64,000 nucleotides of DNA from Thalassobaculum_A sp040219615 (GTDB lineage Bacteria > Pseudomonadota > Alphaproteobacteria > Thalassobaculales > Thalassobaculaceae). Positions 1 through 8,973 of the stretch are shown here, piece after piece. The notes under the pieces are model-generated. The model saw only the letters and a list, made by a program, of their open reading frames with translations. It was not told the origin of the DNA and did not search any database. Position 1 is the stretch's first letter; each line of letters opens with the position of its first letter. A program made the translations under genes and the position numbers. The stretch spans positions 1 through 64,000 of the forward strand of contig NZ_JAVJSE010000001.1 of assembly GCF_040219615.1 (NCBI RefSeq), read 5' to 3'.

Positions 1-77
1 ACGCTCAAGCCATCGCGCAGACCATCCATGATCGATAGCCGCTCACCGTAGCTCAGGTGACTGTAGCTCTTCCCCAT
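1..77 (-). CDS. IS30-family transposase, N-terminal fragment cut by the window edge
   Basis: The first 25 codons of a gene reading leftwards out of the window, starting at the ATG at 77-75. The translation begins MGKSYSHLSYGERLSIMDGL, which matches the N-terminal helix-turn-helix start of IS30-type transposases (family pattern roughly MGxxYxxLSxEERxxIxxL, followed by an xSxRxIA helix). The catalytic DDE domain would lie outside the window. Completeness cannot be judged. The call rests on a short stretch, so a related HTH protein is possible, but the adjoining palindrome supports an insertion sequence. Confidence 0.6.
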   Translation of the reverse strand, partial: MGKSYSHLSYGERLSIMDGLRDGLS

Positions 78-158
78 CGCACCGCTCCCGTTCCAGCGCA
101 CCGGAGCGTGCCCTGTTGCACTTACTTTTGGAACGCGCCCCGAGAGGCGACAAGAAAA

Positions 159-202
159 GTGCACTGTCACCGTAATGCCTTCCAATTACGGTGACAGTGC
201 AC
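159..202. repeat. Perfect 18-bp inverted repeat with 8-base loop
   Basis: The left arm at 159-176 (GTGCACTGTCACCGTAAT) is exactly complementary to the right arm at 185-202, with loop GCCTTCCA. It is clearly more AT-rich than the surrounding DNA and lies upstream of the transposase start. It could be the terminal repeat of the IS30-type element, two abutting element ends, or the palindromic target into which such elements insert. IS30-family elements are known to favour palindromic targets. The exact element boundary cannot be fixed from one end. Confidence 0.75.
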
Positions 203-269
203 CTAATTTCGAGCCCTGTTCCTTCCGGGGTTTTGCGCCGACGGTCCGGCGGCCGCGTGGCCACCCCGC

Positions 270-1889
270 TCAGGCCTGCTTCGCCCGTTCGCGCAGGACG
301 AATTTCTGGACCTTGCCGGTCGAGGTCTTCGGCAGTTCGCCGAACACCACCGTGCGCGGGCATTTGAACCGCGCCAGGTTGCGGCGGCAGAAGTCGATGA
401 TGTCGTCGGCGGTCGCCTGCTTGCCGGGCCGCAGGGTGACGAAGGCGCAGGGCGTCTCGCCCCATTTCTCGTCCGGTCGCGCCACCACGGCGGCCTCCAG
501 CACCGCCGGGTGGCGGTACAGCACGCCCTCGACCTCGATGGTCGAGATGTTCTCGCCGCCGGAGATGATGATGTCCTTCGAGCGGTCCTTCAGCTCGATG
601 TAGCCGTCCGGGTGCATCACCCCCAGGTCGCCGGTGTGGAACCAGCCGCCCCTGAACGCCTTCTCGGTGGCCGACGGGTTCTTGAGATACCCCTTCATGA
701 CGATGTTGCCGCGCATGAACACCTCGCCGATGGTCGCGGCGTCGGCCGGCACCGGCTCCAGGGTCTCCGGGTCGGCGACCATCAGCCCCTCCAGCACCGG
801 GTAGCGCACGCCCTGGCGGGACTTCAGGTCGGCCTGCTCCTCGATGGACCGACCGCTCCACTCCTCGTGCCAGGCGCACACCACCGCCGGCCCGTACACC
901 TCGGTCAGGCCGTAGACATGGGTGACCTTGATCCCGAGCCGGTCCATGCCCTCCAGCACGGCGGCCGGCGGGGCCGAGGCGGCGGTCATCATCTGCACCG
1001 CCTGCGGGAAGTCGCGGCGCTGCTCGTCGGGCGCGTTCAGCAGCATCGACATGACGATCGGCGCGCCGCACAGATGGGTCACGCCCTCGTCGGCGAAGGC
1101 GTCGTAGATCGCCTGGGCCTCGACCCTGCGCAGGCACACATGGGTCCCGGCCTGGGCGGTGACGGTCCAGGGGAAGCACCAGCCGTTGCAGTGGAACATC
1201 GGCAGGGTCCAGAGATAGACCGGGTGCATCTTCATGCCCCAGACCAGGACGTTGCCCAGCGCGTTCAGGTAGGCGCCACGGTGGTGGTAGACCACACCCT
1301 TCGGGTCGCCGGTGGTGCCGCTGGTGTAGTTCAGGGCGATGGCGTCCCACTCGTCGGCCGGCCGCTCGCCGCGGTACCCGGCGTCGCCGGTGCGCAGGAA
1401 CGCCTCGTAGTCGGTCTCGCCGAGCCGCTCGCCGCCCGGCCCTTCGCTGTCGTCGACGTCGATCACGATCAGCTCTCGCCGGGTCCGTCCGAGCGCCGCC
1501 TTGATGGTCGGCGCGAACTCGGTGTCGGTCAGCAGCACCCGGGCCTCGCCGTGGTCGAGCATGAAGGCGATCGCCTCGGCGTCGAGCCGGGTGTTCAGCA
1601 TGTTCAGGACGGCGCCGGTCATCGGCACGCCGTGCGCCGCCTCGAAGGCTTCCGGTGTGTTGGGCAGCATGGCGGCGACGGTGTCACCCTTGCCGACGCC
1701 GCGCCTGGCCAGCGCCGAGCCCAGCCGCCGGCAGCGCTCCGCCGCCTCGGCCCAGCTGTACCGCCGCCTGCCATGCGCCACCGCCAGCCGGGTCGGGAAC
1801 ACCGCGGCGGTGCGGTCGAGGAACGACAGCGGCGTCAGCGGCACGTAGTTGGCGGGCGACTTGTCGAGGTCGGTATCGTACGCGTCCAT
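270..1889 (-). CDS. AMP-dependent acyl-CoA synthetase (fatty-acyl or DmdB-like acyl-CoA ligase)
   Basis: A 539-residue adenylate-forming enzyme that would activate a carboxylic acid to its CoA thioester through an acyl-AMP. The P-loop-like signature YTSGTTGDPKGV is near residue 190, a YGLTE adenylate motif and a GGWFHTGDLG hinge region follow, and the C-terminal PKTSTGKVQK carries the catalytic lysine. Length is normal for the family. The start chosen is the ATG at 1889, where family similarity begins (MDAYDTDLDKSPANYVPLTP); an in-frame extension to 2024 is low-complexity and unlikely. The substrate is unknown. The sequence has the general look of medium-chain or 3-methylmercaptopropionyl-CoA ligases, which cannot be separated by eye. 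It stands alone and reads towards the IS30-type fragment. Confidence 0.88.
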   Translation of the reverse strand: MDAYDTDLDKSPANYVPLTPLSFLDRTAAVFPTRLAVAHGRRRYSWAEAAERCRRLGSALARRGVGKGDTVAAMLPNTPEAFEAAHGVPMTGAVLNMLNTRLDAEAIAFMLDHGEARVLLTDTEFAPTIKAALGRTRRELIVIDVDDSEGPGGERLGETDYEAFLRTGDAGYRGERPADEWDAIALNYTSGTTGDPKGVVYHHRGAYLNALGNVLVWGMKMHPVYLWTLPMFHCNGWCFPWTVTAQAGTHVCLRRVEAQAIYDAFADEGVTHLCGAPIVMSMLLNAPDEQRRDFPQAVQMMTAASAPPAAVLEGMDRLGIKVTHVYGLTEVYGPAVVCAWHEEWSGRSIEEQADLKSRQGVRYPVLEGLMVADPETLEPVPADAATIGEVFMRGNIVMKGYLKNPSATEKAFRGGWFHTGDLGVMHPDGYIELKDRSKDIIISGGENISTIEVEGVLYRHPAVLEAAVVARPDEKWGETPCAFVTLRPGKQATADDIIDFCRRNLARFKCPRTVVFGELPKTSTGKVQKFVLRERAKQA

Positions 1890-2010
1890 GGGCCTTCGTG
1901 CGCTCTTGCGGCGAGGTCGGAACCGTAGCGCCGCCGCCGGGAGAGGGCAATGTGGCGGTGGTCGCCGATGGCGGCCGGCGGCGACGTTCGTTCGGCGACA
2001 GATGGGGTCG

Positions 2011-2024
2011 TTGATCTGCGTCAA
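2011..2024 (+). promoter_or_regulatory. FNR/FixK/FnrL-type binding site upstream of the P-type ATPase
   Basis: TTGATCTGCGTCAA matches the anaerobic regulator consensus TTGAY-N4-RTCAA. It lies in the 303-bp gap 1890-2192 between the divergent ligase and ATPase genes. A TACGGT sequence at 2047-2052 sits where the -10 box of a class II promoter would be (site centre about 41.5 bases before a start near 2059). That spacing supports activation of the ATPase under low oxygen. Nothing else recognisable was seen in the gap apart from the ATPase ribosome binding site at about 2179-2183. Confidence 0.65.
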
Positions 2025-2192
2025 TGGCCGCCCGGGCGCGGTTGCCTACGGTTCGACGATCGATCGAGGTGCTCGGGCTCGGCGCCGTTCCCCCGGGCGG
2101 GCAGGAGAGTTCCGGGGGCGCGCTCCGGGTGTCGTCGGCAGGACGGCAGGGCAAACTGGAACGGACGCTCGGGCGTCCAGGAGCATCGACCG

Positions 2193-4916
2193 ATGAAAGG
2201 GCGGCCCAGTCGAAGCGCGCTCGCCGAGCCGGCGGCGCGCGCGTGGCATTCCCTGGATCCGACGGCGGTACTCGCCGATCTGCAGGTCGACGCCGAAGGT
2301 CTGTCCTCGCCGGAGGCGGCGCGTCGGCTTGCCGAGCATGGCCCGAACCGGCTGCCGCAGGGCCCGGGCCGGCCGGCCGCCGTGCGTCTGCTCCTGCAGT
2401 TCCACAACCTGCTCATCTACATGCTGCTCGCCGCCGGCGCATTGGCGGCCGCGATCGGTCACGTCACGGACGCGCTGGTGATCCTCGCGGTCGTGGTGAT
2501 CAACGCGGTGATCGGGTTCATCCAGGAGGGCCGGGCCGAGCGTGCCCTGGAGGCGATCCGCGGCATGATCGACCCGAATGCGTCGGTGATACGCGACGGC
2601 CGCCGCGTCACGGTGAAGGCCGAGGCGGTCGTGCCCGGCGACATCGTGCTGCTGGAGGCCGGCGACCGGGTGCCGGCCGACCTCAGGCTCATCCGGTCGC
2701 GCAACCTGCGCGTCGACGAGGCCGTGCTGACCGGCGAGTCGGTCCCGGTGGACAAGGCGGTCGCTCCGGTCGCCGCCGACGTGCCGATCGGCGACCGGTT
2801 CTCGATGGCGTTCTCCGGCACTTTCGTCGCGGCCGGCCAGGCAACCGGCGTGGCCGTCGAGACCGGGATGGCGACCGAACTCGGCCGGATCAGCCTGATG
2901 ATCGGGGCGGTGGAGAGGCTGGCGACGCCGCTGGTCCGGCAGATGGACCAGTTCGCCCGCCAGGTGGCGGTCGCGGTGCTGGGACTCTCGGCCCTGGTCT
3001 TCGGCTACGCCGTGCTGCTGCGGTCCTATCCGCTCGACCAGGCCTTCATGGCGGTGGTCGGCCTGGCCGTCGCCGCCATTCCGGAGGGGTTGCCCGCGGT
3101 CATGACCATCGCGCTGGCGGTGGGTGTTCAGCGGATGGCGGCGCGCAACGCCATCATCAGGCGACTTCCCGCCGTCGAGACCCTCGGCGCGGTCTCGGTG
3201 ATCTGCTCGGACAAGACCGGGACGCTGACCCGCAACGAGATGACCGTGCGGAACGTGACGACGGCGCTGGCCGACATCCGGGTCGAGGGAGGCGGCTACC
3301 GGCCCGAGGGCGGGTTCCGGATCGCCGACGAGACCATCGACCCGCCTGCCTACCCGGTGCTGGAGGAACTCGCCCTGGCGGCGGCCCTGTGCAATGACGC
3401 GAATCTGCGGCAGGTCGGCGAGAACTGGGTGGTGGACGGCGATCCGATGGAGGGCGCGCTGGTGGCGCTCGCCGTCAAGTCGGGTCACGACGTGGCCGCG
3501 GCACGCTCCAACCTGAAGCGGCTGGACGAGATCCCGTTCGACTCGCGCCACCGCTACATGGCCACCCTGCACGCCCGCCGGGGCCGTGAATCCGTCGCCT
3601 ATGTGAAAGGCGCCCCGGAACGCATTCTCGGCATGTGCGCGTACGAGGCGACGCCCGACGGCGATCGTCCCGTCGACGCCGGGCGATGGCATGCGGCGAT
3701 CGAGGCGCTGGCGGCGGACGGCCAGCGGGTGATCGCCCTGGCGCGCAGAACGCTCCCTGCCGACATGATCGACGTCGCCCCTGGCGACGTGGAGCACTAC
3801 CTGACGCTGCTCGGCCTGGTCGGGCTGATCGACCCGCCGAGACCCGAGGCGATCGTCGCGGTCGCCGAATGCCGCTCTGCCGGGATCCGCGTCAAGATGA
3901 TCACCGGGGATCACGGGGCGACGGCGCGTGCCATCGCGGTCCAACTGGGCATCGAAGACGATCCGAAGGCGGTGACCGGCCAGGACCTGGACCGGATGGA
4001 GGCGGCCGAGTTCCGCGACCAGGCCCGGTCGGCGACCGTCTTCGCCCGGACCAGCCCGGAGCACAAGCTGCGGCTGGTCGAGGCCCTGCAGTCGGACGGC
4101 TCGATCATCGCGATGACCGGGGACGGGGTGAACGATGCCCCGGCGCTGAAGCGCGCCGACGTCGGCGTCGCCATGGGCGGCAAGGGGACCGAAGCGGCCA
4201 AGGAGGCGAGCGAGATGGTACTCGCCGACGACAACTTCGCCTCGATCGTCGCGGCCGTCCGCGAGGGCAGGACCGTCTACGACAACCTGACAAAGGTGAT
4301 CGCCTGGACGCTGCCGACCAACGGCGGCGAGGCCTTCACGATCGTGCTGGCCATCCTGTTCGGCCTGACCCTGCCGGTCACGCCGGTGCAGATCCTCTGG
4401 ATCAACATGGTCACCGCCGTGGCCCTCGGCCTCACCCTGGCGTTCGAGCCGACCGAGGCCGGCGCCATGCGGCGGCCGGCACGGCCCGCCGGGCAACGGC
4501 TGCTGTCGCGGCGGCTGGTCTGGCGGATCGTGTTCGTTTCCGGGCTGATGGTCGCCGGAACCTTCGGGATCTACAGCTGGGCCATGGCCCGCGGCCTCGA
4601 CATCGAGACCGCTCGTACGGTGGTGGTGAACACGCTGGTGGTCATGGAGATCTTCTACCTGTTCAGCGTCCGCTACGCTCACGGATCCTCGTTCACCTGG
4701 CGGGGCATGCTCGGCACCCGCGCGGTGCTGATCGGGGTCGCGACGGTCGCGGCGGCGCAGTTCGCCTTCACCTACCTGCCGGCGATGCAGGCGGTCTTCG
4801 AGAGCCGGCCGGTGGCCCTGGGCGACGGCGTCGCGATCGTGGCGGTAGGCGTGGCTTTGCTGGTGACCGTCGAGGCCGAGAAGTGGATCGCGGCGCGTTT
4901 CGGGCGACCGGTCTGA
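2193..4916 (+). CDS. Cation-transporting P-type ATPase (type II, P2A-like)
   Basis: A 907-residue inner-membrane pump that uses ATP to move a cation. It has an N-terminal cation-ATPase domain, the actuator TGES loop at residues 180-183, PEGLP in transmembrane segment 4 at 297-301, the phosphorylated aspartate in DKTGT at 340, and the hinge TGDGVNDAP at 642-650. About ten membrane segments are expected. The start ATG at 2193 has AGGAG at 2179-2183. The segment-6 region reads WINMVTAVALGL, so the aspartate that calcium pumps use there (NxxTD) is alanine, and the ion should not be assumed to be calcium. An FNR-type box upstream suggests induction at low oxygen. Confidence 0.9.
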   Translation: MKGRPSRSALAEPAARAWHSLDPTAVLADLQVDAEGLSSPEAARRLAEHGPNRLPQGPGRPAAVRLLLQFHNLLIYMLLAAGALAAAIGHVTDALVILAVVVINAVIGFIQEGRAERALEAIRGMIDPNASVIRDGRRVTVKAEAVVPGDIVLLEAGDRVPADLRLIRSRNLRVDEAVLTGESVPVDKAVAPVAADVPIGDRFSMAFSGTFVAAGQATGVAVETGMATELGRISLMIGAVERLATPLVRQMDQFARQVAVAVLGLSALVFGYAVLLRSYPLDQAFMAVVGLAVAAIPEGLPAVMTIALAVGVQRMAARNAIIRRLPAVETLGAVSVICSDKTGTLTRNEMTVRNVTTALADIRVEGGGYRPEGGFRIADETIDPPAYPVLEELALAAALCNDANLRQVGENWVVDGDPMEGALVALAVKSGHDVAAARSNLKRLDEIPFDSRHRYMATLHARRGRESVAYVKGAPERILGMCAYEATPDGDRPVDAGRWHAAIEALAADGQRVIALARRTLPADMIDVAPGDVEHYLTLLGLVGLIDPPRPEAIVAVAECRSAGIRVKMITGDHGATARAIAVQLGIEDDPKAVTGQDLDRMEAAEFRDQARSATVFARTSPEHKLRLVEALQSDGSIIAMTGDGVNDAPALKRADVGVAMGGKGTEAAKEASEMVLADDNFASIVAAVREGRTVYDNLTKVIAWTLPTNGGEAFTIVLAILFGLTLPVTPVQILWINMVTAVALGLTLAFEPTEAGAMRRPARPAGQRLLSRRLVWRIVFVSGLMVAGTFGIYSWAMARGLDIETARTVVVNTLVVMEIFYLFSVRYAHGSSFTWRGMLGTRAVLIGVATVAAAQFAFTYLPAMQAVFESRPVALGDGVAIVAVGVALLVTVEAEKWIAARFGRPV

Positions 4917-4945
4917 GCTATACCGCCACTCGTCGCCCGGCCTGC

Positions 4946-5449
4946 CTATCTGATCATCGCGCACGCCACCCGGGCGCCGGCGCCACCGATCGGCTGGGTC
5001 GTGTGGTCGTCGGCGTTGGCGTGCATCACCAGGGCCGAGCCGTCGGCGTCGCGCAGGCCGGCCAGCGGGGTCGGCGAGCTGACCTCGGCGTTGACCGATC
5101 CGTCGGCGGCCGCGAACACGTTCGGCAGGTCGCCGTCGTCCGGTCCCTCGGGGTTCAGCAGCCCGTGCTTCCTGCCACCGTGGTTCACGTGGCTCTTCGA
5201 CGCCTGGAACTTCTGGTGGTCGGAGCAGTCGCCGACCGCGTGGAAGTGGACGCCGTGCCAGCCGGGGGTGACCTTGCCGGCCTGGACCGTGATGCGGGCG
5301 ACCGTCGGCCCGGTGCCGCCGCGCAGCTCGACCTTGCCGATCTCGGTGCCGTCGTTGCCGATCAGCGGCGCCTCGACGGTGTCGGCCCGGAGCCCGGCTG
5401 TCGGCAGCGCCAGCGCGGTCGCAAGCACGATCGCAGTGAGTCTGATCAT
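4946..5449 (-). CDS. sodC: Periplasmic Cu/Zn superoxide dismutase
   Basis: A 167-residue enzyme converting superoxide to oxygen and peroxide. Residues 1-22 form a Sec signal ending LRA. Copper ligands are visible as H68 and H70 (GVHFHAVGDC), the bridging H87 and H143; the disulphide cysteines C75 and C163 and the active-site R160 are present. The zinc site is atypical: H87, H95 and D107 are kept, but the fourth position, normally His in the pattern HxGD, is D104 (PDDGD). It is convergent with the upstream P-type ATPase, whose gene ends 29 bases away. The divergent neighbour is the iron alcohol dehydrogenase. Confidence 0.92.
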   Translation of the reverse strand: MIRLTAIVLATALALPTAGLRADTVEAPLIGNDGTEIGKVELRGGTGPTVARITVQAGKVTPGWHGVHFHAVGDCSDHQKFQASKSHVNHGGRKHGLLNPEGPDDGDLPNVFAAADGSVNAEVSSPTPLAGLRDADGSALVMHANADDHTTQPIGGAGARVACAMIR

Positions 5450-5600
5450 TGGAACCCTCCCGGTCGACGCGGCCGCGCCGCGTCATGGTTGCATCCACGC
5501 ATGTATCTAGACCGAAGCCGGCGCGATGCAATTCCGTGCGGCGTCTCTGCGGCTGCTCTACGCTCCCGGAAAATGCGAGGGTCGCCGGGAGGATTGGCAG

Positions 5601-6773
5601 ATGACGCAGCAGGGACGGGTCGCGTTCGGGCGCATGGAGGCGGTCAGCTTCGGCCGGCCGGCCGCCGAGGCGGTGGCGGAGGAGCTGGCGGCCCTCGGTG
5701 CCGACCGGGTGTTCCTGATGGTCAGCGGCACGCTCAACCGCGAGACCGACGAGATCGCGAAGCTGCGCCGCGCGCTCGGCGACAGATGCGTCGGGACCTA
5801 CGACCGGATGCGGCCGCACACACCGCGCGGCGACGTGATCGCCGCCGCCCGTGCGGTCCGCGAGGCCGGTGCCGACACCATCGTCACCCTTGGCGGCGGG
5901 TCCGTGACCGACGCCGCCAAGGCGGTCCGGCTCTGCCTGGCGAACGGCATCGACACGCCCGAGGGGATGGACGCCTTCCGGCCGGTGATGGGGGGCGACG
6001 GCACCCTCGCCGCCCCTGCCGGCAAGGCTCCGGCGGTGCGGCAGGTCGCCGTGCCGACCACGCTTTCGGCCGGCGATTTCAGCGGGCTGGCCGGGGTCAC
6101 CGACGAGCGGACCCACACCAAGGAAATCTTCCGACATTCGGGGATGATCCCGTCTGCCGTGGTCCTGGACCCGGCCGTCACCGTCCACACCCCCGAGTGG
6201 CTGTGGACGTCGACCGGCATCCGGGCGCTCGACCACTGCGTCGAGGGCGTGTGCGCGAAGGAAGCGCATCCCTATGGCGACGCCCAGGCGCTGCAGGCCC
6301 TGTCGCTGCTGGCGCGCGGCCTGCCGGCGGTGCAGCGGAACCCGGCCGACCTGGCGGCCCGGCTCGACTGCCAGATGGGCATGTGGCTGTCGATGGGACC
6401 GCTGGCGAGCGGCGTGCCGATGGGCGCCAGCCACGGCATCGGCTACGTGCTCGGCGCCATGTTCGACGTGCCGCACGGCCACACCTCCTGCATCATGCTG
6501 CCGGCGGTCATGCGCTGGAACAGGCCGGTCAACGCCGACCGCCAGGCGCTGGTCGCCGCCGCCATGGGCCGCCCGGGGGAGGATGCCGGCGACGTGCTCG
6601 ACGCCTTCATCGGCGGTCTCGGCATGCCGCGCAGCCTGTCCGCCGTCGGCATCGGCCCGGACAAGTTCCAGCGCATCGCCGAGGGCGCCATGGGCACCCC
6701 CTGGGTGCCGCGCAACCCGCGCCCGATCCCGTCGCCGGCCGAGGTGCTGGAGATCCTGGAGCTGGCGGCGTGA
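5601..6773 (+). CDS. Iron-containing alcohol dehydrogenase (maleylacetate-reductase-like)
   Basis: A 390-residue NAD(P)-dependent, metal-dependent oxidoreductase of the Fe-ADH family, cytoplasmic. The dinucleotide-binding GGGSVTDAAK is near residue 100. Metal ligands are expected from the Asp and His residues in the SAGDFSG region, in DHCVEG and in PHGHTS. The ATG at 5601 was chosen because GGAGG at 5588-5592 is correctly spaced; an in-frame start at 5526 has no such support. Substrate is unknown: maleylacetate reductase, 1,3-propanediol-type or lactaldehyde-type activity all fit the fold. It is followed by paired dispersed repeats, not by an operon partner. Confidence 0.87.
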   Translation: MTQQGRVAFGRMEAVSFGRPAAEAVAEELAALGADRVFLMVSGTLNRETDEIAKLRRALGDRCVGTYDRMRPHTPRGDVIAAARAVREAGADTIVTLGGGSVTDAAKAVRLCLANGIDTPEGMDAFRPVMGGDGTLAAPAGKAPAVRQVAVPTTLSAGDFSGLAGVTDERTHTKEIFRHSGMIPSAVVLDPAVTVHTPEWLWTSTGIRALDHCVEGVCAKEAHPYGDAQALQALSLLARGLPAVQRNPADLAARLDCQMGMWLSMGPLASGVPMGASHGIGYVLGAMFDVPHGHTSCIMLPAVMRWNRPVNADRQALVAAAMGRPGEDAGDVLDAFIGGLGMPRSLSAVGIGPDKFQRIAEGAMGTPWVPRNPRPIPSPAEVLEILELAA

Positions 6774-6785
6774 GGGGCTGGCGCC

Positions 6786-6840
6786 CGTCGCATCGTGGGT
6801 TCCGGAGCCAGCCGCTTGCGCGGCTCCTCCGGAATGACGG
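6786..6840 (+). repeat. Dispersed palindromic intergenic repeat, copy A
   Basis: Begins with GTGGGTTCCGGAGCC and ends with CTCCGGAATGACGG, around an internal GCCGCTTGCGCGGC hairpin. It is related to copies at 6883, 57164, 57232, 62764 and 63968. It is paired head-to-head with the copy starting at 6883, in the gap between the alcohol dehydrogenase and the acyl-CoA synthetase. Transcribed, it would form a strong stem-loop, so it may also act as a terminator. Confidence 0.75.
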
Positions 6841-6882
6841 AAGGAGGAGAGGTGGGTCGGAACAGCAGATCCCCCTCTCGTC

Positions 6883-6932
6883 GTCATTCCGGAGGGGGCG
6901 CGTCAGCGCCCGGCTCCGGAACCCACCCGCCG
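6883..6932 (-). repeat. Dispersed palindromic intergenic repeat, copy B (inverted)
   Basis: Reads GTCATTCCGGA at its left end and GGCTCCGGAACCCACC at its right end, so it is the reverse-oriented partner of the copy at 6786-6840, with about 40 bp between them. The internal part GGCGCGTCAGCGCC forms its own small palindrome and differs from the other copies, as expected for a repeat with a variable loop. Confidence 0.75.
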
Positions 6933-7069
6933 TTCCTGCTGCTGGACATTTGATCCAGCGCACGGGCGTGCCCGCGTTGCCCTGTTAACATCCGCCCCGG
7001 TCTGACGCAGGATCGAGGCCAAGCACGAGCCCGGCGCGACCCGGGCCACGACCGGATCAGGGAGGAGAC

Positions 7070-8968
7070 ATGGGCCGCTTCCACGAGGTCTATCGCCGTT
7101 CGCTCGAGGACCCCGAGGGGTTCTGGGCCGAGGCCGCCGAGGGCGTGGCCTGGACCCGGCGCTGGGACCGGGTGCTGGACGACTCGAAGTCGCCGTTCAC
7201 CCGCTGGTTCGTCGGCGGCGAGACCAACACCTGCTACAACGCGGTCGACCGGCACGTCGAGGCCGGGCGCGGCGGGCAGCCGGCGCTGATCTACGACAGC
7301 CCTGTCACCGGCACGGTCGCGACCTTCACCTACGCCGAGCTGCAGGACCGGGTCGCCCGGTTCGCCGGCGCGCTGCGCCGGCTCGGGGTCGGCTACGGCG
7401 ACCGGGTGATCCTGTACATGCCGATGATCCCGGAGGCGGTCGTCGCCATGTTGGCGAGCGGGCGGATCGGCGCGATCCACTCGGTGGTGTTCGGCGGCTT
7501 CGCGGCCAAGGAGCTGGCGACCCGCATCGACGACGCCAGGCCGAAGGTCATCGTGTCCGCCTCCTGCGGCATCGAGGGCCAGCGGGTGCTGCCCTACAAG
7601 CCGCTGCTGGACCGGGCGATCGAGCTGTCGGCCCACAAGCCCGAGCGCTGCGTGATCAAGCAGCGCCCCCAGGCCGAGGCCGAGCTGGTCGCCGGCCGCG
7701 ACCTGACCTGGGAGGACGCCGAGGCGGGTGCCGAGCCGGCAGCCTGCGTGCCGGTGAAGGCGACTGACCCCGCCTACATCCTCTACACCTCCGGCACCAC
7801 CGGCCAGCCGAAGGGCGTGGTGCGCCCGACCGGCGGCCACCTGGTGGCGCTGAAATGGTCGATGAAGAACATCTACGACGTCGACCCCGGGGACGTGTAC
7901 TGGGCGGCCTCGGACGTCGGCTGGGTGGTCGGCCATTCCTACATCGTCTACGCGCCGCTGTTCCACGGCTGCACCACGGTGCTGTACGAGGGCAAGCCGG
8001 TCGGCACCCCGGACGCCGGCGCGTTTTGGCGGGTGATCGCCGACCACAAGGTCAAGGTGATGTTCACCGCACCGACCGCGATCCGCGCCATCAAGAAGGA
8101 GGATCCCGACGGCAAGCTGCTGGCGAACTACGACCTGTCGCATTTCCGCGCGCAGTTCCTGGCCGGCGAGCGCTGCGACCCCGACACCCTGAAATGGTGC
8201 CAGGACAAGCTGAAGGTCCCGGCGGTCGACCACTGGTGGCAGACCGAGACCGGCTGGCCGATCGCGTCCAACTGCCTCGGCATCGAGGAACTGCCCTACA
8301 AGCCGGGCTCGCCGACCCATTCGGTGCCGGGCTGGAACGTCCAGGTGCTGGCGCCCGAGGGCACGCCGGTGCAGCCGAACGAGATCGGCGCGATCTCGAT
8401 CAAGCTGCCGCTGCCGCCGGGCGCGCTGTCGACCCTGTGGAACAACGACGACCGCTTCGTGCAGAGCTACATGACCGAGTACCCCGGCTTCTACCAGACC
8501 GGCGACGCCGGGCTGATCGACGACGACGGCTACCTGCACGTCATGACCCGGACCGACGACATCATCAATGTCGCCGGCCACCGGCTGTCGACCGGCGGCA
8601 TGGAGGAGGTGCTGGCCAGCCACCCGGACGTTGCCGAATGCGCGGTGATCGGCGTGGCCGACGACCTGAAGGGCCAGGTGCCGCTCGGCTTCCTGGTGCT
8701 GAAGGACGGGGTGAACAAGCCGCACGACCAGGTCGTGAAGGAGGTGGTGGCGCTGGTGCGCGAGCGCATCGGCCCGGTCGCCGCCTTCAAGGTCGCGACC
8801 GTGGTGCAGCGGCTGCCGAAGACCCGCTCCGGCAAGATCCTGCGCGGCACCATGCAGAAGATCGCCGACGGCCAGGAGCCGGGGGTACCTGCCACCATCG
8901 ACGATCCGGCGATCCTCGGCGAGATCGCCGAGTCGCTGCAGGGCGTCGGCTACGCGAAGAAGGGGTGA
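7070..8968 (+). CDS. prpE: Propionyl-CoA synthetase (PrpE-type acyl-CoA synthetase)
   Basis: A 632-residue ACS-type ligase activating a short-chain acid, most likely propionate, to its CoA ester in the cytoplasm. It begins with the short ACS N-terminal domain (FHEVYRRSLEDPEGFW) and carries YTSGTTGQPKGVVRPTGGH, where the RPTGGH tail is typical of propionate rather than acetate enzymes. It also has WWQTETGWP for the acyl pocket and a C-terminal LPKTRSGKILRG with the catalytic, acetylation-prone lysine. Family length is about 630. GGAGGAG just upstream of 7070 supports the start. An SDR gene begins 5 bases after the stop, suggesting co-transcription. Confidence 0.9.
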   Translation: MGRFHEVYRRSLEDPEGFWAEAAEGVAWTRRWDRVLDDSKSPFTRWFVGGETNTCYNAVDRHVEAGRGGQPALIYDSPVTGTVATFTYAELQDRVARFAGALRRLGVGYGDRVILYMPMIPEAVVAMLASGRIGAIHSVVFGGFAAKELATRIDDARPKVIVSASCGIEGQRVLPYKPLLDRAIELSAHKPERCVIKQRPQAEAELVAGRDLTWEDAEAGAEPAACVPVKATDPAYILYTSGTTGQPKGVVRPTGGHLVALKWSMKNIYDVDPGDVYWAASDVGWVVGHSYIVYAPLFHGCTTVLYEGKPVGTPDAGAFWRVIADHKVKVMFTAPTAIRAIKKEDPDGKLLANYDLSHFRAQFLAGERCDPDTLKWCQDKLKVPAVDHWWQTETGWPIASNCLGIEELPYKPGSPTHSVPGWNVQVLAPEGTPVQPNEIGAISIKLPLPPGALSTLWNNDDRFVQSYMTEYPGFYQTGDAGLIDDDGYLHVMTRTDDIINVAGHRLSTGGMEEVLASHPDVAECAVIGVADDLKGQVPLGFLVLKDGVNKPHDQVVKEVVALVRERIGPVAAFKVATVVQRLPKTRSGKILRGTMQKIADGQEPGVPATIDDPAILGEIAESLQGVGYAKKG

Positions 8969-8973
8969 CGGCG

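Noticed and set aside
2046..6887. 1613-residue open frame on the minus strand
   Set aside because: Shadow of the P-type ATPase, sodC and alcohol dehydrogenase genes; composition is unlike protein and no motif is present.
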